Assembly (NCBI RefSeq): GCF_004792415.1
Contig: NZ_CP038854.1
Coordinates: forward strand, 124,001 to 188,000
Length of the DNA: 64,000 bases
Origin: Pantoea vagans
GTDB lineage: Bacteria; Pseudomonadota; Gammaproteobacteria; Enterobacterales; Enterobacteriaceae
Direction of reading: 5' to 3'
Within the stretch, counting starts at the first letter, position 1; every line of letters begins with the position of its first letter. A program made the position numbers and the translations under genes. Shown in pieces: positions 17,199 through 25,684 of this stretch. The notes beneath the pieces are model-generated. The model was not told the origin of the DNA. It was given only the letters and a program-made list of their open reading frames with translations, and ran no database searches.

Positions 17199-17819
17199 AT
17201 GGCTCAGATGGGACGTCCACGGACATTTGATCGTGATGAGGCAATTCGTCAGGCGATGACCCTTTTCTGGCAGTATGGCTACGAGTCCACCTCGCTTGCC
17301 ATGCTCAAGTCGAACCTCGGTAACGGCATTACTGCACCGAGTTTCTACGCTGCGTTTGGTTCAAAAGAGGCGCTGTTTGAAGAAGTGGTTGAATGCTATG
17401 CGTCGACTTACGGCCAGGTTAACGATTGCCTGTGGGATGACACGCCTGAACCTCGTGAAGCTGTCGAACTGGCATTGCGCCGTTCGGCAAAAATGCAGAC
17501 AGAACCGGGGCATCCCAGCGGCTGCCTGATTGCGTTGTCCGTGAATACCTGTTCACCCGCGAATGATCACATTCGTAACATTCTGGCGGTGCAACGCGAA
17601 CGGACAAGGGCGGGATTTTTGCGATGCGTCACAAGAGCGAAGGAGGCGGGACAGCTGGCTGCCGATACAAACGTGCTGGCGCTGGCCATTACTCTCCACA
17701 GTTTTGAGCTGGGCCTGTCAACGGAAGCCCGGGATGGGGCAAGCGGTGAAGAGCTGGATGCGGCGGTGTCAGCCGTGATGAAAGTCTGGGATGCAAATAT
17801 CCCTGATGCTAAGGATTGA
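17199..17819 (+). CDS. TetR-family regulator
   Basis: A 206-residue repressor. The N-terminal DNA-binding domain starts GRPRTFDRDEAIRQAM, with FWQYGYESTS and the recognition helix region ITAPSFYAAFGSKEALFEE near residues 47-64. The C-terminal domain resembles TetR_C members with PSGCLIALS. CAGGAG precedes the ATG. It is divergent from the MFS pump, which it most likely represses through the two direct repeats in the shared promoter region. Confidence 0.88.
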   Translation: MAQMGRPRTFDRDEAIRQAMTLFWQYGYESTSLAMLKSNLGNGITAPSFYAAFGSKEALFEEVVECYASTYGQVNDCLWDDTPEPREAVELALRRSAKMQTEPGHPSGCLIALSVNTCSPANDHIRNILAVQRERTRAGFLRCVTRAKEAGQLAADTNVLALAITLHSFELGLSTEARDGASGEELDAAVSAVMKVWDANIPDAKD

Positions 17820-17914
17820 TGAGCAAGATTGTTTTCAGCACGCAGCGCGAGTATCAAAGGTGCAGCGATGCAGATGCGTAAAGCCGATTGCCCCGACTAT
17901 GGAAAAGCACCCTG

Positions 17915-18292
17915 ATGACAATCAGATTTATCGCTGACGCCAAAACGTGGGCGAAAAACATTAAACGGGATGTACACGCGGTATGGCTTGCCGCCCGCGA
18001 TCCCCGGACGCCGTTGCTGGCTAAAGTGCTGGCGTTGATTGTCGCTGCCTATGCCGTTTCCCCCATCGATTTGATCCCTGACTTCATTCCCATCATCGGC
18101 TATCTCGATGACCTGATCATCGTGCCATTGGGCATCATGCTGGTGGTGCGTCTTATTCCCGCCGAAGTCATGCGTGAGCATCGGGAAACCGCAGCGCAGG
18201 CCAGCAGACGTCCGGTCAGTCGCATAACGGCAGGCGTATTTATCTTGATATGGGTGATGTGCGCCGTGCTACTGGTCAGGGCATTTATCTGA
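17915..18292 (+). CDS. DUF1232 (YkvA-like) membrane protein
   Basis: A 125-residue inner-membrane protein with the DUF1232 core: ARDPRTPLLAKVLALIVAAY, followed by AVSPIDLIPDFIPIIGYLDD near residues 45-64. A second hydrophobic segment follows, and a C-terminal helix FILIWVMCAVLLVRAFI anchors the end. The ATG at 17915 with GGAAAAG upstream is preferred over a TTG at 17888. Function unknown; in some bacteria the family accompanies detoxification or stress genes. It may be read through from tetR, 95 bases upstream. Confidence 0.78.
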   Translation: MTIRFIADAKTWAKNIKRDVHAVWLAARDPRTPLLAKVLALIVAAYAVSPIDLIPDFIPIIGYLDDLIIVPLGIMLVVRLIPAEVMREHRETAAQASRRPVSRITAGVFILIWVMCAVLLVRAFI

Positions 18293-18479
18293 AGCGGAGT
18301 GAAGCAGGTAACAGAGCATTAAAACAGGTTGAGAAGTCCGGCAATAAGGCGCGGTGTTAAAACACGTGAAAATTTCATCTGCGGCAGTGGTGGGCGGAAA
18401 ACACTGATATCTCTGAAAAGCAAAACTCAGGTTTAATGCGCGGATGCGTGCTGTCAGGCCTGTCACTGCACACTGTAAC

Positions 18480-18500
18480 AAGCCCGCACCGCACGGGCTT
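18480..18500. terminator. Hairpin between converging genes, probable weak terminator
   Basis: AAGCCCG, seven-base loop, CGGGCTT. It lies nine bases past the stop of the leftward hypothetical gene. T-runs are short on both strands. Confidence 0.45.
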
Positions 18501-18509
18501 TAGCCTGCT

Positions 18510-18857
18510 TTACAATCCCACCAGCGTAATATGTTTCTTCATCGTCAGCGCCTTATATAACGCGTTCGCCAGGTTGCCTGACGCTATTTCAGGATGAGCG
18601 CCGTCTGAATCGGTCCAGAACGATTTAATACGCAACAGGGTATTAATGCTGGTGACGCGCTCCATCTCCAGCACAGCCAGCACAGGGTGGCGCATTTCGC
18701 CGAGTTGCTCTGTTGTATCTGCCTCGATCACCGCGGCGCGGGAGGCCTGACTGTCAAAGATAACGTGGCATCGTGCGCCGTTCAGATTGAGTATGTCGAT
18801 AACTTCATAAAGGCACTCGACTGTCTCAGCACTGTAGGTTGCAGGCACATTAAACAT
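18510..18857 (-). CDS. Hypothetical protein, 115 residues
   Basis: A compact soluble protein beginning MFNVPATYSAETVE, preceded by AGAGGG at a good distance from the ATG. It has no signal peptide or membrane segment and alternates hydrophobic and polar stretches (VIDILNLNGARCHVIFDS, LAVLEMERVTSINTLL) as in an alpha/beta fold. I recognise no family. It is flanked by a hairpin downstream and a long non-coding region upstream, so it is probably a single-gene unit. Confidence 0.6.
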   Translation of the reverse strand: MFNVPATYSAETVECLYEVIDILNLNGARCHVIFDSQASRAAVIEADTTEQLGEMRHPVLAVLEMERVTSINTLLRIKSFWTDSDGAHPEIASGNLANALYKALTMKKHITLVGL

Positions 18858-19543
18858 AGCAAATCCCTCTGACGCAAAATGTAGTGAGCAGCCAGCATAG
18901 GCGAACTCTAATGAGAGGAGAAGTTACTGTTTTTGCATGAGAAATGTAGAGTTCTAAGGTTACGATAACGCGCGTTATTTTTACTCTTGTTTACGCTGGT
19001 ACTGATGTTAAGCGAAGCGCAGAAAGGTCAGGGCGGCAGGGCGCGGATTTGACTTAAAGAAACATTCGCACAGGGCTGACTAATCGTTCCACTGCGAAGT
19101 GTATTTATAGCGGCACGCAGCGTGCTTTCGTCATTTTACAGGATGAACATTAGGTTAAGTTTAAGATTTATCGCTGTAATGAATCATAAATTTCTTATAC
19201 CCGCAGCGCTGAATACTAAAAAAACCAAAATAAGAAATCCTGAATAGCCTCAGAGATTCACTGGATATAATTACGCATGAGAATGAGCAATGACTCCGCA
19301 GGATAACGGGAAACCGGATGCCAGACACTGCAGGTGATGTGCCAGCGCTATTCCGCCTGAAACCGCAGGCTTCGCTGTGACAGTATGCTGACTCTGCTTT
19401 GCATGCAGTTTGAGGCAGATTAGCCTGCATCAGCTTCAGTGTTTAAGCGGCATGGCCTGTCATAATGATCCAGTAAACTCCTAATAAACATCTAATAATT
19501 TACTGGTATAGTGACGCGAAAAAATAGTGACGGAAGTTTATCT
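18858..19543. other. Non-coding stretch, about 690 bases
   Basis: No supported gene. An 89-residue leftward frame at 19161-19430 is cysteine- and serine-rich with no ribosome site and looks spurious. The last 60 bases must hold the cytochrome b561 promoter. Confidence 0.45.
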
Positions 19544-20068
19544 ATGCTGAAGAAATACCGGGGTTCGCAAATTCTTTTCCACTGGCTGACGGTCCTACTG
19601 ATTATCGTCGCCTACGCTACCATCGAGCTGCGCTGGATGGCAGAGAAGGGAACCTGGCAGCGAAATACGGTGATGATCACCCATTTTTCCGCAGGTTTCT
19701 GCGTCATGATCCTGATGATTGCCCGCCTGTGGCTGCGTACCCGTTCTGTAACGCCGCCGATTACGCCGCCCGTGGCACGCTGGCAGACGGGTCTTTCACA
19801 TCTGGTGCACACGCTGATTTATGCACTGTTTGTGGTCTTACCGGTTCTCGGGCTGAGCTCGCGTTACCTGCGTGGAAAAGAGTGGGCCCTGTTTGGGATC
19901 AATATGCCTGTGGCGACATCGCCCGACCCCGCCACTGCCAGTATGCTGATTGACTGGCACGAAACGCTGGCCCCGCTCGGATACTGGTTAATTGGTCTGC
20001 ATGCGCTGGCGGCGCTGTTCCATCACTATTTTATGAAAGATGACACGCTGCGCAGGATGATGCCGTAA
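19544..20068 (+). CDS. Cytochrome b561 family protein (CybB/YodB-like)
   Basis: A four-helix b-type cytochrome of 174 residues. Candidate haem histidines lie in ILFHWL near residue 13, ITHFSAG near 50, LIDWHETLAPLGYWLIGLHALAALFHH near 135-161. Length and layout match E. coli cytochrome b561 and superoxide:ubiquinone oxidoreductase CybB. It sits in the inner membrane and should transfer electrons to or from quinone. The ATG at 19544 has GGAAG upstream and is preferred over an earlier start. Monocistronic or followed by the DUF3147 gene 85 bases downstream. Confidence 0.85.
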   Translation: MLKKYRGSQILFHWLTVLLIIVAYATIELRWMAEKGTWQRNTVMITHFSAGFCVMILMIARLWLRTRSVTPPITPPVARWQTGLSHLVHTLIYALFVVLPVLGLSSRYLRGKEWALFGINMPVATSPDPATASMLIDWHETLAPLGYWLIGLHALAALFHHYFMKDDTLRRMMP

Positions 20069-20153
20069 CTGCGTCTGCTGAAATCCCGGAGTGGGACGAT
20101 CGTAAACGGTCCGGCACTCAGGTGTCGGATGAACAGGAATATTGAGGACAATC

Positions 20154-20504
20154 ATGCTCTGGCTGATATCGAAATATGCCATCACGGCTTTTATGGTCGT
20201 GCTGATTTCAGAAGCGGCTAAGCGTAGCGATCGACTGGGCGGCTTACTTGCCGCCTTACCGCTGGTCACAGTGCTGGTACTTATCTGGATGAAGGTGGAA
20301 GGGCAGACGCAGGAAAAAATCAGTGCTCATGCCTGGTATACCTTCTGGTATGTGGTGCCGACACTGCCCATGTTTATTCTGTTCCCCTTTCTCTATCAGC
20401 GCACCGGCTTCTGGCTGACGCTGCTCATCGCCTGCGCTATCACTATCCTGCTTTTCACACTCTGGGCGCTGCTTCTGAAACGCTTCGGTATCGTGCTGAT
20501 GTAG
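20154..20504 (+). CDS. DUF3147 family membrane protein
   Basis: A 116-residue protein of four predicted membrane helices (about residues 6-22, 31-50, 62-84 and 88-113), with SEAAKRSDRLGGLLAALPLVTVL characteristic of the DUF3147 family. GAGGAC precedes the ATG by five bases; an earlier TTG at 20142 is less likely. Function unknown; it has no membrane transport motif that I can name. Confidence 0.8.
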   Translation: MLWLISKYAITAFMVVLISEAAKRSDRLGGLLAALPLVTVLVLIWMKVEGQTQEKISAHAWYTFWYVVPTLPMFILFPFLYQRTGFWLTLLIACAITILLFTLWALLLKRFGIVLM

Positions 20505-20551
20505 CGCTAAAGCCGCTAAAGTAAGCAAAACGACCTCATGAGAGTCGGCAA

Positions 20552-20577
20552 TAAAAAAACCGCCTCACCGGGCGGTT
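20552..20577 (-). terminator. Rho-independent terminator for the small leftward gene
   Basis: Read on the minus strand: ACCGCC, six-base loop, GGCGGT followed by TTTTTTTAT. It lies 20 bases past the stop of the small acidic protein gene. Confidence 0.85.
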
Positions 20578-20596
20578 AAAATCATCTTACCCTTCA

Positions 20597-20800
20597 CTAC
20601 GCGGGCCGGACTCTGGCCTTCGTCGGATGGCCGTCACGCCCGTCGTCATGGGTATGGTCCGGGTCAGGCTCGATGATAACAATGTAATCTTTGCCAACTC
20701 CGTCGCGCGTTAACGTCACTAAATCGCCGGCAACGGGTTTGGAATCAAAATCATGTTCCTCTTCAACGCCCGTATCTTCGAATATCACACCGAATTTCAT
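20597..20800 (-). CDS. Small acidic hypothetical protein, 67 residues
   Basis: A 67-residue acidic protein starting MKFGVIFEDTGVEEEHDF, with an excellent ribosome site (AGAGGA) before the ATG and a strong terminator after the stop, so it is very probably expressed. The middle has GDLVTLTRDGVGKDYIVIIEP, which looks like a small beta-barrel, and the tail is rich in His and Asp (PDPDHTHDDGRDGH). Family not recognised. Confidence 0.68.
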   Translation of the reverse strand: MKFGVIFEDTGVEEEHDFDSKPVAGDLVTLTRDGVGKDYIVIIEPDPDHTHDDGRDGHPTKARVRPA

Positions 20801-21103
20801 ATTTCCGTCCTCTTTGTGATGAGCCGCGCCGTTAACCCGGTTTTATGCTGACGCTTACCTGATGAATTCTAGCCTGGACTGAAAATGCCACCTGGCTCAG
20901 TGGATTAGCGGGTTCCGATTTGGGATGTAATAACTGGCGGGTGTCAGGAGACGCGCGCCCGTCTGACGGTCGCGTTAATCAATCATTAATGCCGATGGCT
21001 TCGCGCTTTTTCGCTGTGGCTAATTTGCCAGACTCTCTCTATGATGGATTTTTTCCCGGGTGATTATCGGGAGCGATCAATGACTTAGGGAAGTACCCTC
21101 GCG
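20801..21103. other. Divergent promoter region, about 300 bases
   Basis: No gene seen. It separates the small acidic protein gene from the LysR gene of catabolic cluster 1 and must carry both promoters. Confidence 0.4.
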
Positions 21104-22063
21104 ATGACCTTGTTAAATGACCTCGATTTACGTCAGCTGGAAGCTTTCTCGGCCGTAATTTCTGCGGGCAGCGTCACTGCGGCGGCCAAAGAGCTGAACC
21201 GCTCGCAGCCTGCCGTTTCCCGCCTGATTCAGGAATTAGAGCAGTCGCTGGGTTACCCGCTGTTTATTCGCAATGGCCCGCGTATTCATCCGTCAGAAGA
21301 GGCGTTGCAGCTGCATCAGTATGTGCAAAAAGCGCTGCTGTCATTGCAACAGATTCGCTTACGCGCGCAGGAGATCGCGCATCAGCAGCATCGCCCACTC
21401 AGCATTGCTGCGACACCCGCGCTGGCTGCCGGTCTGTTGCCGCAGGCGCTGGCCGCGCTGAATCTGCAAAATAAAGTGCAAATCATCAGTGAATCCGCCG
21501 TACAGACAGCGCATGCGGTCATCACTGCAGAGGCTGACATCGGGTTATGCAGCTTGCCGCTGGAGCATCACGCGGTCGAGTTACACTGGATTGGGCAGTC
21601 GCAGTGCGTGGTTGCGCTGCCGGAGGACGATGAACTGGCGGCGAACAGTGAGCTATCGCTGAGCCAGCTGGCAGGCCGCCGTTTAATTGCACCCTGGAGT
21701 CCGCAGCGCTTACGTGGACGCTATGAAAAAGCGCTGAAAAAGGTCAAAGCGCCGCTGCTGGAAACCATCGAGACCAACTCATCGGCGAATATTCTGGGCT
21801 GCGTGCGGGCCGGATTAGGCGTGGCGATCCTCGAACCGGTCACGGGCTGGGGGATGCCGCTGGCCGGTGTGGCGATCCGCCCGATTCAGGAAGACATACC
21901 TTACTTCTTTGGCGTTATCACCCCTCAGGGCCGACAGATCTCCAGCGCGGCGCAGGCGCTGGTGGACGCGCTCGCGGAGGCCGCCGCGCAACTGTTGCCC
22001 GGGTTTGAACGTCTGGCAGCCAGTGAACATCCGCGAATTATGCGCATCATCAACCAGGAGTGA
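21104..22063 (+). CDS. LysR-family regulator of catabolic cluster 1
   Basis: A 319-residue LTTR. The DNA-binding domain has LRQLEAFSAVISAGSVTAAA followed by ELNRSQPAVSRLIQELEQSLGYPLFIR. The effector domain (SIAATPALAAGLLPQALAAL) resembles the NocR/OccR/CysB-like group that senses opines or amino acid derivatives. It lies 354 bases upstream of the flavin monooxygenase gene on the same strand and is the only regulator of the block that ends at the terminator near 28.1 kb, so it probably activates that operon. The ligand is likely the imported compound. Confidence 0.86.
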   Translation: MTLLNDLDLRQLEAFSAVISAGSVTAAAKELNRSQPAVSRLIQELEQSLGYPLFIRNGPRIHPSEEALQLHQYVQKALLSLQQIRLRAQEIAHQQHRPLSIAATPALAAGLLPQALAALNLQNKVQIISESAVQTAHAVITAEADIGLCSLPLEHHAVELHWIGQSQCVVALPEDDELAANSELSLSQLAGRRLIAPWSPQRLRGRYEKALKKVKAPLLETIETNSSANILGCVRAGLGVAILEPVTGWGMPLAGVAIRPIQEDIPYFFGVITPQGRQISSAAQALVDALAEAAAQLLPGFERLAASEHPRIMRIINQE

Positions 22064-22417
22064 TATCGGCTTGCAGGTCACCGTCACTCTGCAGGGATAT
22101 CCTCCCCGTCTTACACGATTATGTGAGCCAGGCATTTAGGCCCGACCGAACACGCCACGGTAAAAACCTTCATTTTCAACGCTTATAACGTATCTGGCAT
22201 AAGATATAAGAAATCCATTGGTTAAACCCTGAGCACAATTCTTGACTCCGATCCGGGGCAGGAGGATTATGCGAAAACTTAGCTCTTACTATGCGTTTTG
22301 ATGATTGTTAGCCGCCTATTATGTTTATAAGGGATAATTAAAAGGGCACGGTCACCGGCGCGTTTTAACCGTTTTCGCTCGCTCTCAGGCGATCGCTGAC
22401 ACCAGGGAAATTGCTCT
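22064..22417. promoter_or_regulatory. Leader region of catabolic cluster 1
   Basis: A 354-base gap between the LysR gene and the monooxygenase gene. It should contain the LysR-controlled promoter. It also carries a short frame with a strong ribosome site at 22269 (listed separately). No clear palindrome of operator quality seen. Confidence 0.45.
22269..22301 (+). other. Possible 10-residue leader peptide
   Basis: A canonical CAGGAGG sits four bases before an ATG that opens the frame MRKLSSYYAF and then stops. The element lies 117 bases upstream of the monooxygenase start inside an otherwise empty leader. It could be a translated leader that controls the operon; chance cannot be excluded. Confidence 0.3.
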
Positions 22418-23872
22418 ATGACGTATGCCGCCAAAGGTCTTGCCGCGCTCGAAGCTCAGCTTCAGCAGGATCTGGAATTTCTGGAACTGCCTGCTAAATC
22501 GTGGGTACCGGAACACACCTTCCAGACTGCGCCTGTGCGTGACGTAGTGGTGATTGGTGCGGGCATGTGCGGTCTGGCAGCGCTGGCGAAATTACAGCTT
22601 ACCGGCATCAGCAATGTCGTGGCCTATGACGCTGCACCCGCAGGGCTGGAAGGACCGTGGATTACCTTTGCGCGCATGGAAACGCTGCGCTCGCCGAAAT
22701 CGCTGCACGGCCCGGCACTGGGTCTGGCACAACTGACCTTCCGTGCGTGGTTCACCGCGCAGTGGGGCAATGAAGCATGGCAGGCGCTGGACAAGATCCC
22801 GAAAGCGCAGTGGATGGATTACCTGATCTGGTATCGCCGGGTGCTGAATCTGCCGGTGCAGAACAACGTGCGCGTCAGCAATATCGCGCAGGCCGGAGAT
22901 TTCATTGCGCTGGATCTGGACGGTGCCGAAACCGGACGTGTTTACACACGTCGTCTGGTGCTGGCCACCGGACGTTCAGGACTCGGCGGTTTTGCCGTAC
23001 CGGATTTTCTCCAAGGCATTGACCGCCAGTTCTGGGCACACTCCGCCGATGAGATCGATTTTGCGGCATTGCAGGGTAAACGCGTTGCGGTGATTGGTGC
23101 GGGGGCCTCGTCGATGGATAACGCGGCGACCGCACTGGAGCAGGGCGCGAGCGCGGTAGATCTGTTGATTCGTCGTAAAGAGATGCCGCGAATTAACAAG
23201 ATGACCGGCATCGGCAGCCAGGGCGTGGTGCACGGCATGCATCAGTTACCGGATGCGTGGAAATGGAAATTTGTCGATTACACCGCCGCGACACAAACCC
23301 CGCCGCCGCGTTCCTCAACCCTGCGCGTGTCCCGTCATGATAATGCACGTTTCTTCCTCGACTGCGGCATCAATACCGTTAAGCAGGAAGCTGAAGGCCT
23401 GCTGATCGAAACCACCCAGGGCGCACTGCGCTATGACTTCCTGATCGCCGCCACCGGCTTTACCAATGATTTTCACGGCCGCCCGGAGTTTGCTGCCATC
23501 GCGCCGCATATCCGTAGCTGGGCCGACGGTCGCTATCAGCCAGAGATGGGGCCTGCGCGTCACAGCCTGCTGGAAGCGCCGGATCTCGGCCCTTCGTTTG
23601 AATTCCGCGAATTAACACCGGGTGCCTGCCCGATGCTGGCACATATCCACTGCTTTAACGATGCCGCGATGCTGACGCACGGCAAAGTCTCCGGCGACAT
23701 TCCGGCAGTGAGTGCAGGTGCCGATCGTCTGGTGCGCGGCATTGCTGCCTCGCTGTTTGCCGAAGATGTCGATCAGCACTTCGCCAGCTTACAAGCTTTT
23801 GACACCCCTGAATTGCAGGGCGATGAATGGGTGGATTCAACCCCGCTACTAAAACAGGAGAACACGCTGTGA
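22418..23872 (+). CDS. Flavin-containing monooxygenase-like FAD/NAD(P)-binding protein
   Basis: A 484-residue flavoprotein with two dinucleotide-binding folds: VVVIGAGMCGLAAL near residue 43-56 for FAD and KRVAVIGAGASSMDNA near 221-236 for NADPH. A loose form of the FMO fingerprint appears as RQFWAHSADEID just before the second fold, and the ATG-type motif is LIAATGFTND near 346. Such enzymes oxygenate a soft nucleophile (N or S) or perform Baeyer-Villiger insertion. It opens a co-directional operon with two alkylhydroperoxidase-fold proteins and an ABC importer; its GTG-overlap with the next gene (4 bases) shows coupling. Confidence 0.82.
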   Translation: MTYAAKGLAALEAQLQQDLEFLELPAKSWVPEHTFQTAPVRDVVVIGAGMCGLAALAKLQLTGISNVVAYDAAPAGLEGPWITFARMETLRSPKSLHGPALGLAQLTFRAWFTAQWGNEAWQALDKIPKAQWMDYLIWYRRVLNLPVQNNVRVSNIAQAGDFIALDLDGAETGRVYTRRLVLATGRSGLGGFAVPDFLQGIDRQFWAHSADEIDFAALQGKRVAVIGAGASSMDNAATALEQGASAVDLLIRRKEMPRINKMTGIGSQGVVHGMHQLPDAWKWKFVDYTAATQTPPPRSSTLRVSRHDNARFFLDCGINTVKQEAEGLLIETTQGALRYDFLIAATGFTNDFHGRPEFAAIAPHIRSWADGRYQPEMGPARHSLLEAPDLGPSFEFRELTPGACPMLAHIHCFNDAAMLTHGKVSGDIPAVSAGADRLVRGIAASLFAEDVDQHFASLQAFDTPELQGDEWVDSTPLLKQENTL

Positions 23873-24351
23873 GCGACGCTATTGATCAGGCCGCCGGATT
23901 AACACCAGAAGAGGCGTTGTATCAGACACGTCGCCTGCGTCCCGAATTTGTGGAAGGCGCAGAAGCGTGCCGTCTGTCCGTGCTGACACCGGAAGATGAA
24001 CAGGGTTTACCTGCGGATCTGCGCCTGGCGCTGGCCCGGCGCATGGCGGTACTGAACAGCGACGTGCCGCTGCAGCGCGATTATCAGGCACAACTGGCGG
24101 CGTTAAATCCGTCAGAAGCGCTGCTCGCACTCGCTGCCGGTGACGTTGTGTATGAAGAGCCGCTGGCCACGCTTGCACGCCACACCGACCTGGTGACACA
24201 GCAACCGATTCAGGCGACCGAACAGCATATTCGCCTGCTGGAACAGGCCGGATTAAGCAATCCGCAGATTGTTGCGCTCTCGGAGCTGATCGCCTTTGTT
24301 AACTTCCAGACGCGCGTTGCGGCTGGCTTACGTCTGATGAGGTCCGCATGA
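23869..24351 (+). CDS. CMD-domain protein, Avi_7170-like
   Basis: A 160-residue helical protein starting at a GTG that overlaps the monooxygenase stop, with CAGGAG upstream. It aligns in layout with the N-terminal half of the 366-residue fused protein at 54046-55146: both have a LSELIAFVNFQTRVAAGLR-like end (QLVAFISFQSRLITGLR there). It lacks the CxxC pair of active alkylhydroperoxidases, so it is probably a structural or regulatory partner. I believe it corresponds to the CMD-domain Avi_7170 family, which travels with the Avi_7169 family encoded next. Confidence 0.75.
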   Translation: MSDAIDQAAGLTPEEALYQTRRLRPEFVEGAEACRLSVLTPEDEQGLPADLRLALARRMAVLNSDVPLQRDYQAQLAALNPSEALLALAAGDVVYEEPLATLARHTDLVTQQPIQATEQHIRLLEQAGLSNPQIVALSELIAFVNFQTRVAAGLRLMRSA

Positions 24352-24914
24352 TTCCGTCGGTTAATCTCAAGCCACTGCACTGGCACCCCTACATCACGCC
24401 AGTGGATGTTGAACAGGCGACACCGGCGCAGCTTGATGCGATGAAAGTGACGCCATCCAACAAGAAAATCTCAGAGTACGTCCGCACGCTGGTCCACGAT
24501 CCGGAGAGCTATACCGCACGCACCGGATTATTCAACGCCATCATGTACGTCGAAGGTGGCCTGGACCGTGCGGATCGTGAGCTGGGCGCGCTTGGTGCTT
24601 CAATCGTTAATGGTTGCCGTTACTGTGCGGTGGTGCATGCACGCCGTCATGTTCAGCTGGCCGACAGCGACGCCGTGGTCAGTGCCATCTATTTTGATCG
24701 GGCGGATGTATTAGGGGAACGCGACGCGGCCATCTATAACTTTGCGCGCCGTTTGTCCGTCACGCCGTCGGAAGCCACGCCGGACGATGTCGCCGCGCTG
24801 CGCGCCGTTGGGATGAACGATCAGGAAATTATCGACCTGATTCACGCTATCGCCATTTTTGGCTGGGCCAACCGTCTGATGCATGTGCTCGGCCATGCTG
24901 ACCTGAACAAATAA
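24348..24914 (+). CDS. Alkylhydroperoxidase-domain protein, Avi_7169-like
   Basis: A 188-residue AhpD-fold protein, overlapping the preceding gene by four bases (ATGA). The redox motif is intact: RADRELGALGASIVNGCRYC has the conserved acidic residue and the C-x-x-C, followed by VVHARR with the histidine. It matches the C-terminal half of the fused protein at 54046-55146 (NGCIYCASVHARK). It may reduce peroxides formed by the monooxygenase or carry a catalytic step on a peroxy or thiol intermediate; the true reaction is unknown. Confidence 0.8.
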   Translation: MIPSVNLKPLHWHPYITPVDVEQATPAQLDAMKVTPSNKKISEYVRTLVHDPESYTARTGLFNAIMYVEGGLDRADRELGALGASIVNGCRYCAVVHARRHVQLADSDAVVSAIYFDRADVLGERDAAIYNFARRLSVTPSEATPDDVAALRAVGMNDQEIIDLIHAIAIFGWANRLMHVLGHADLNK

Positions 24915-24926
24915 GGGCTGCACCGG

Positions 24927-25664
24927 ATGTTAGAACTCAACAATATTACGCTCGCTTACGGCAGCAACCCGATTCTGAAAGGTGTCGATCTGTCAGTAAA
25001 GCGTGGCGATGTGGTATCGATTATCGGGCCAAGTGGCACCGGCAAAACCACGTTACTGCGCTGCATTAACTATCTGGCGAAGCCATCCGCGGGGACGATT
25101 CAGCTGGATCAGATTCGCATGGACTATCAGTCCCCCGACAAAGCGGCGATTCAGGCAATCCGTCTGCGCACCGCCATGGTATTTCAGCAGTTCAACGTGT
25201 TTAAGAACATGACAGTGCTGGAAAACGTGATGGATCCGCTGATCGTTATCCAGCGTAAAACTAAGCAGCAGGCGCGCGACATCGCCGTGCAGGAACTGGA
25301 GCGCGTAGGCCTTGGGGCAAAACGCGATCACTATCCGTCGCAGCTCTCAGGCGGCCAGTTACAGCGTACCGGTATCGCCCGTGCTCTGGCGGTGCGGCCG
25401 GATGTGATGCTGTTTGATGAACCGACCTCATCGCTCGATCCCGAGCTGGTGGGTGAAGTGCTTAAAGTGATTAAAGATGTGGCGTCATCCGGCATTACCT
25501 CGCTGCTGGTGACGCACGAAATGCAGTTCGCGAAAAGCATTTCGAATCGCATCGTGTTTATGGATCAGGGTGTGGTCGCGGCGCAGGGAACGCCTGCAGA
25601 GATGTTTGATAATCCGGCGCTGCCACGCCTTGCCCAGTTCCTCAACTCAGAAAAAGTATTCTAA
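24927..25664 (+). CDS. Amino-acid-type ABC transporter ATPase
   Basis: A 245-residue ATPase of the polar amino acid (GlnQ/HisP) class. Walker A is GPSGTGKTT near residue 33, the Q-loop region is VFQQFNVFKNMTVLENV near 88, the signature is LSGGQLQRTGIARAL near 139 and Walker B is VMLFDEPTSSLDPE near 160. It energises the permease pair encoded downstream. Twelve bases separate it from the alkylhydroperoxidase gene. Confidence 0.92.
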   Translation: MLELNNITLAYGSNPILKGVDLSVKRGDVVSIIGPSGTGKTTLLRCINYLAKPSAGTIQLDQIRMDYQSPDKAAIQAIRLRTAMVFQQFNVFKNMTVLENVMDPLIVIQRKTKQQARDIAVQELERVGLGAKRDHYPSQLSGGQLQRTGIARALAVRPDVMLFDEPTSSLDPELVGEVLKVIKDVASSGITSLLVTHEMQFAKSISNRIVFMDQGVVAAQGTPAEMFDNPALPRLAQFLNSEKVF

Positions 25665-25684
25665 TAAATAAAGGAATCAGAGAC

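Noticed and set aside
19161..19430. An 89-residue leftward frame
   Set aside because: Rich in Ser, Cys and Arg with no start signal; typical of chance frames.
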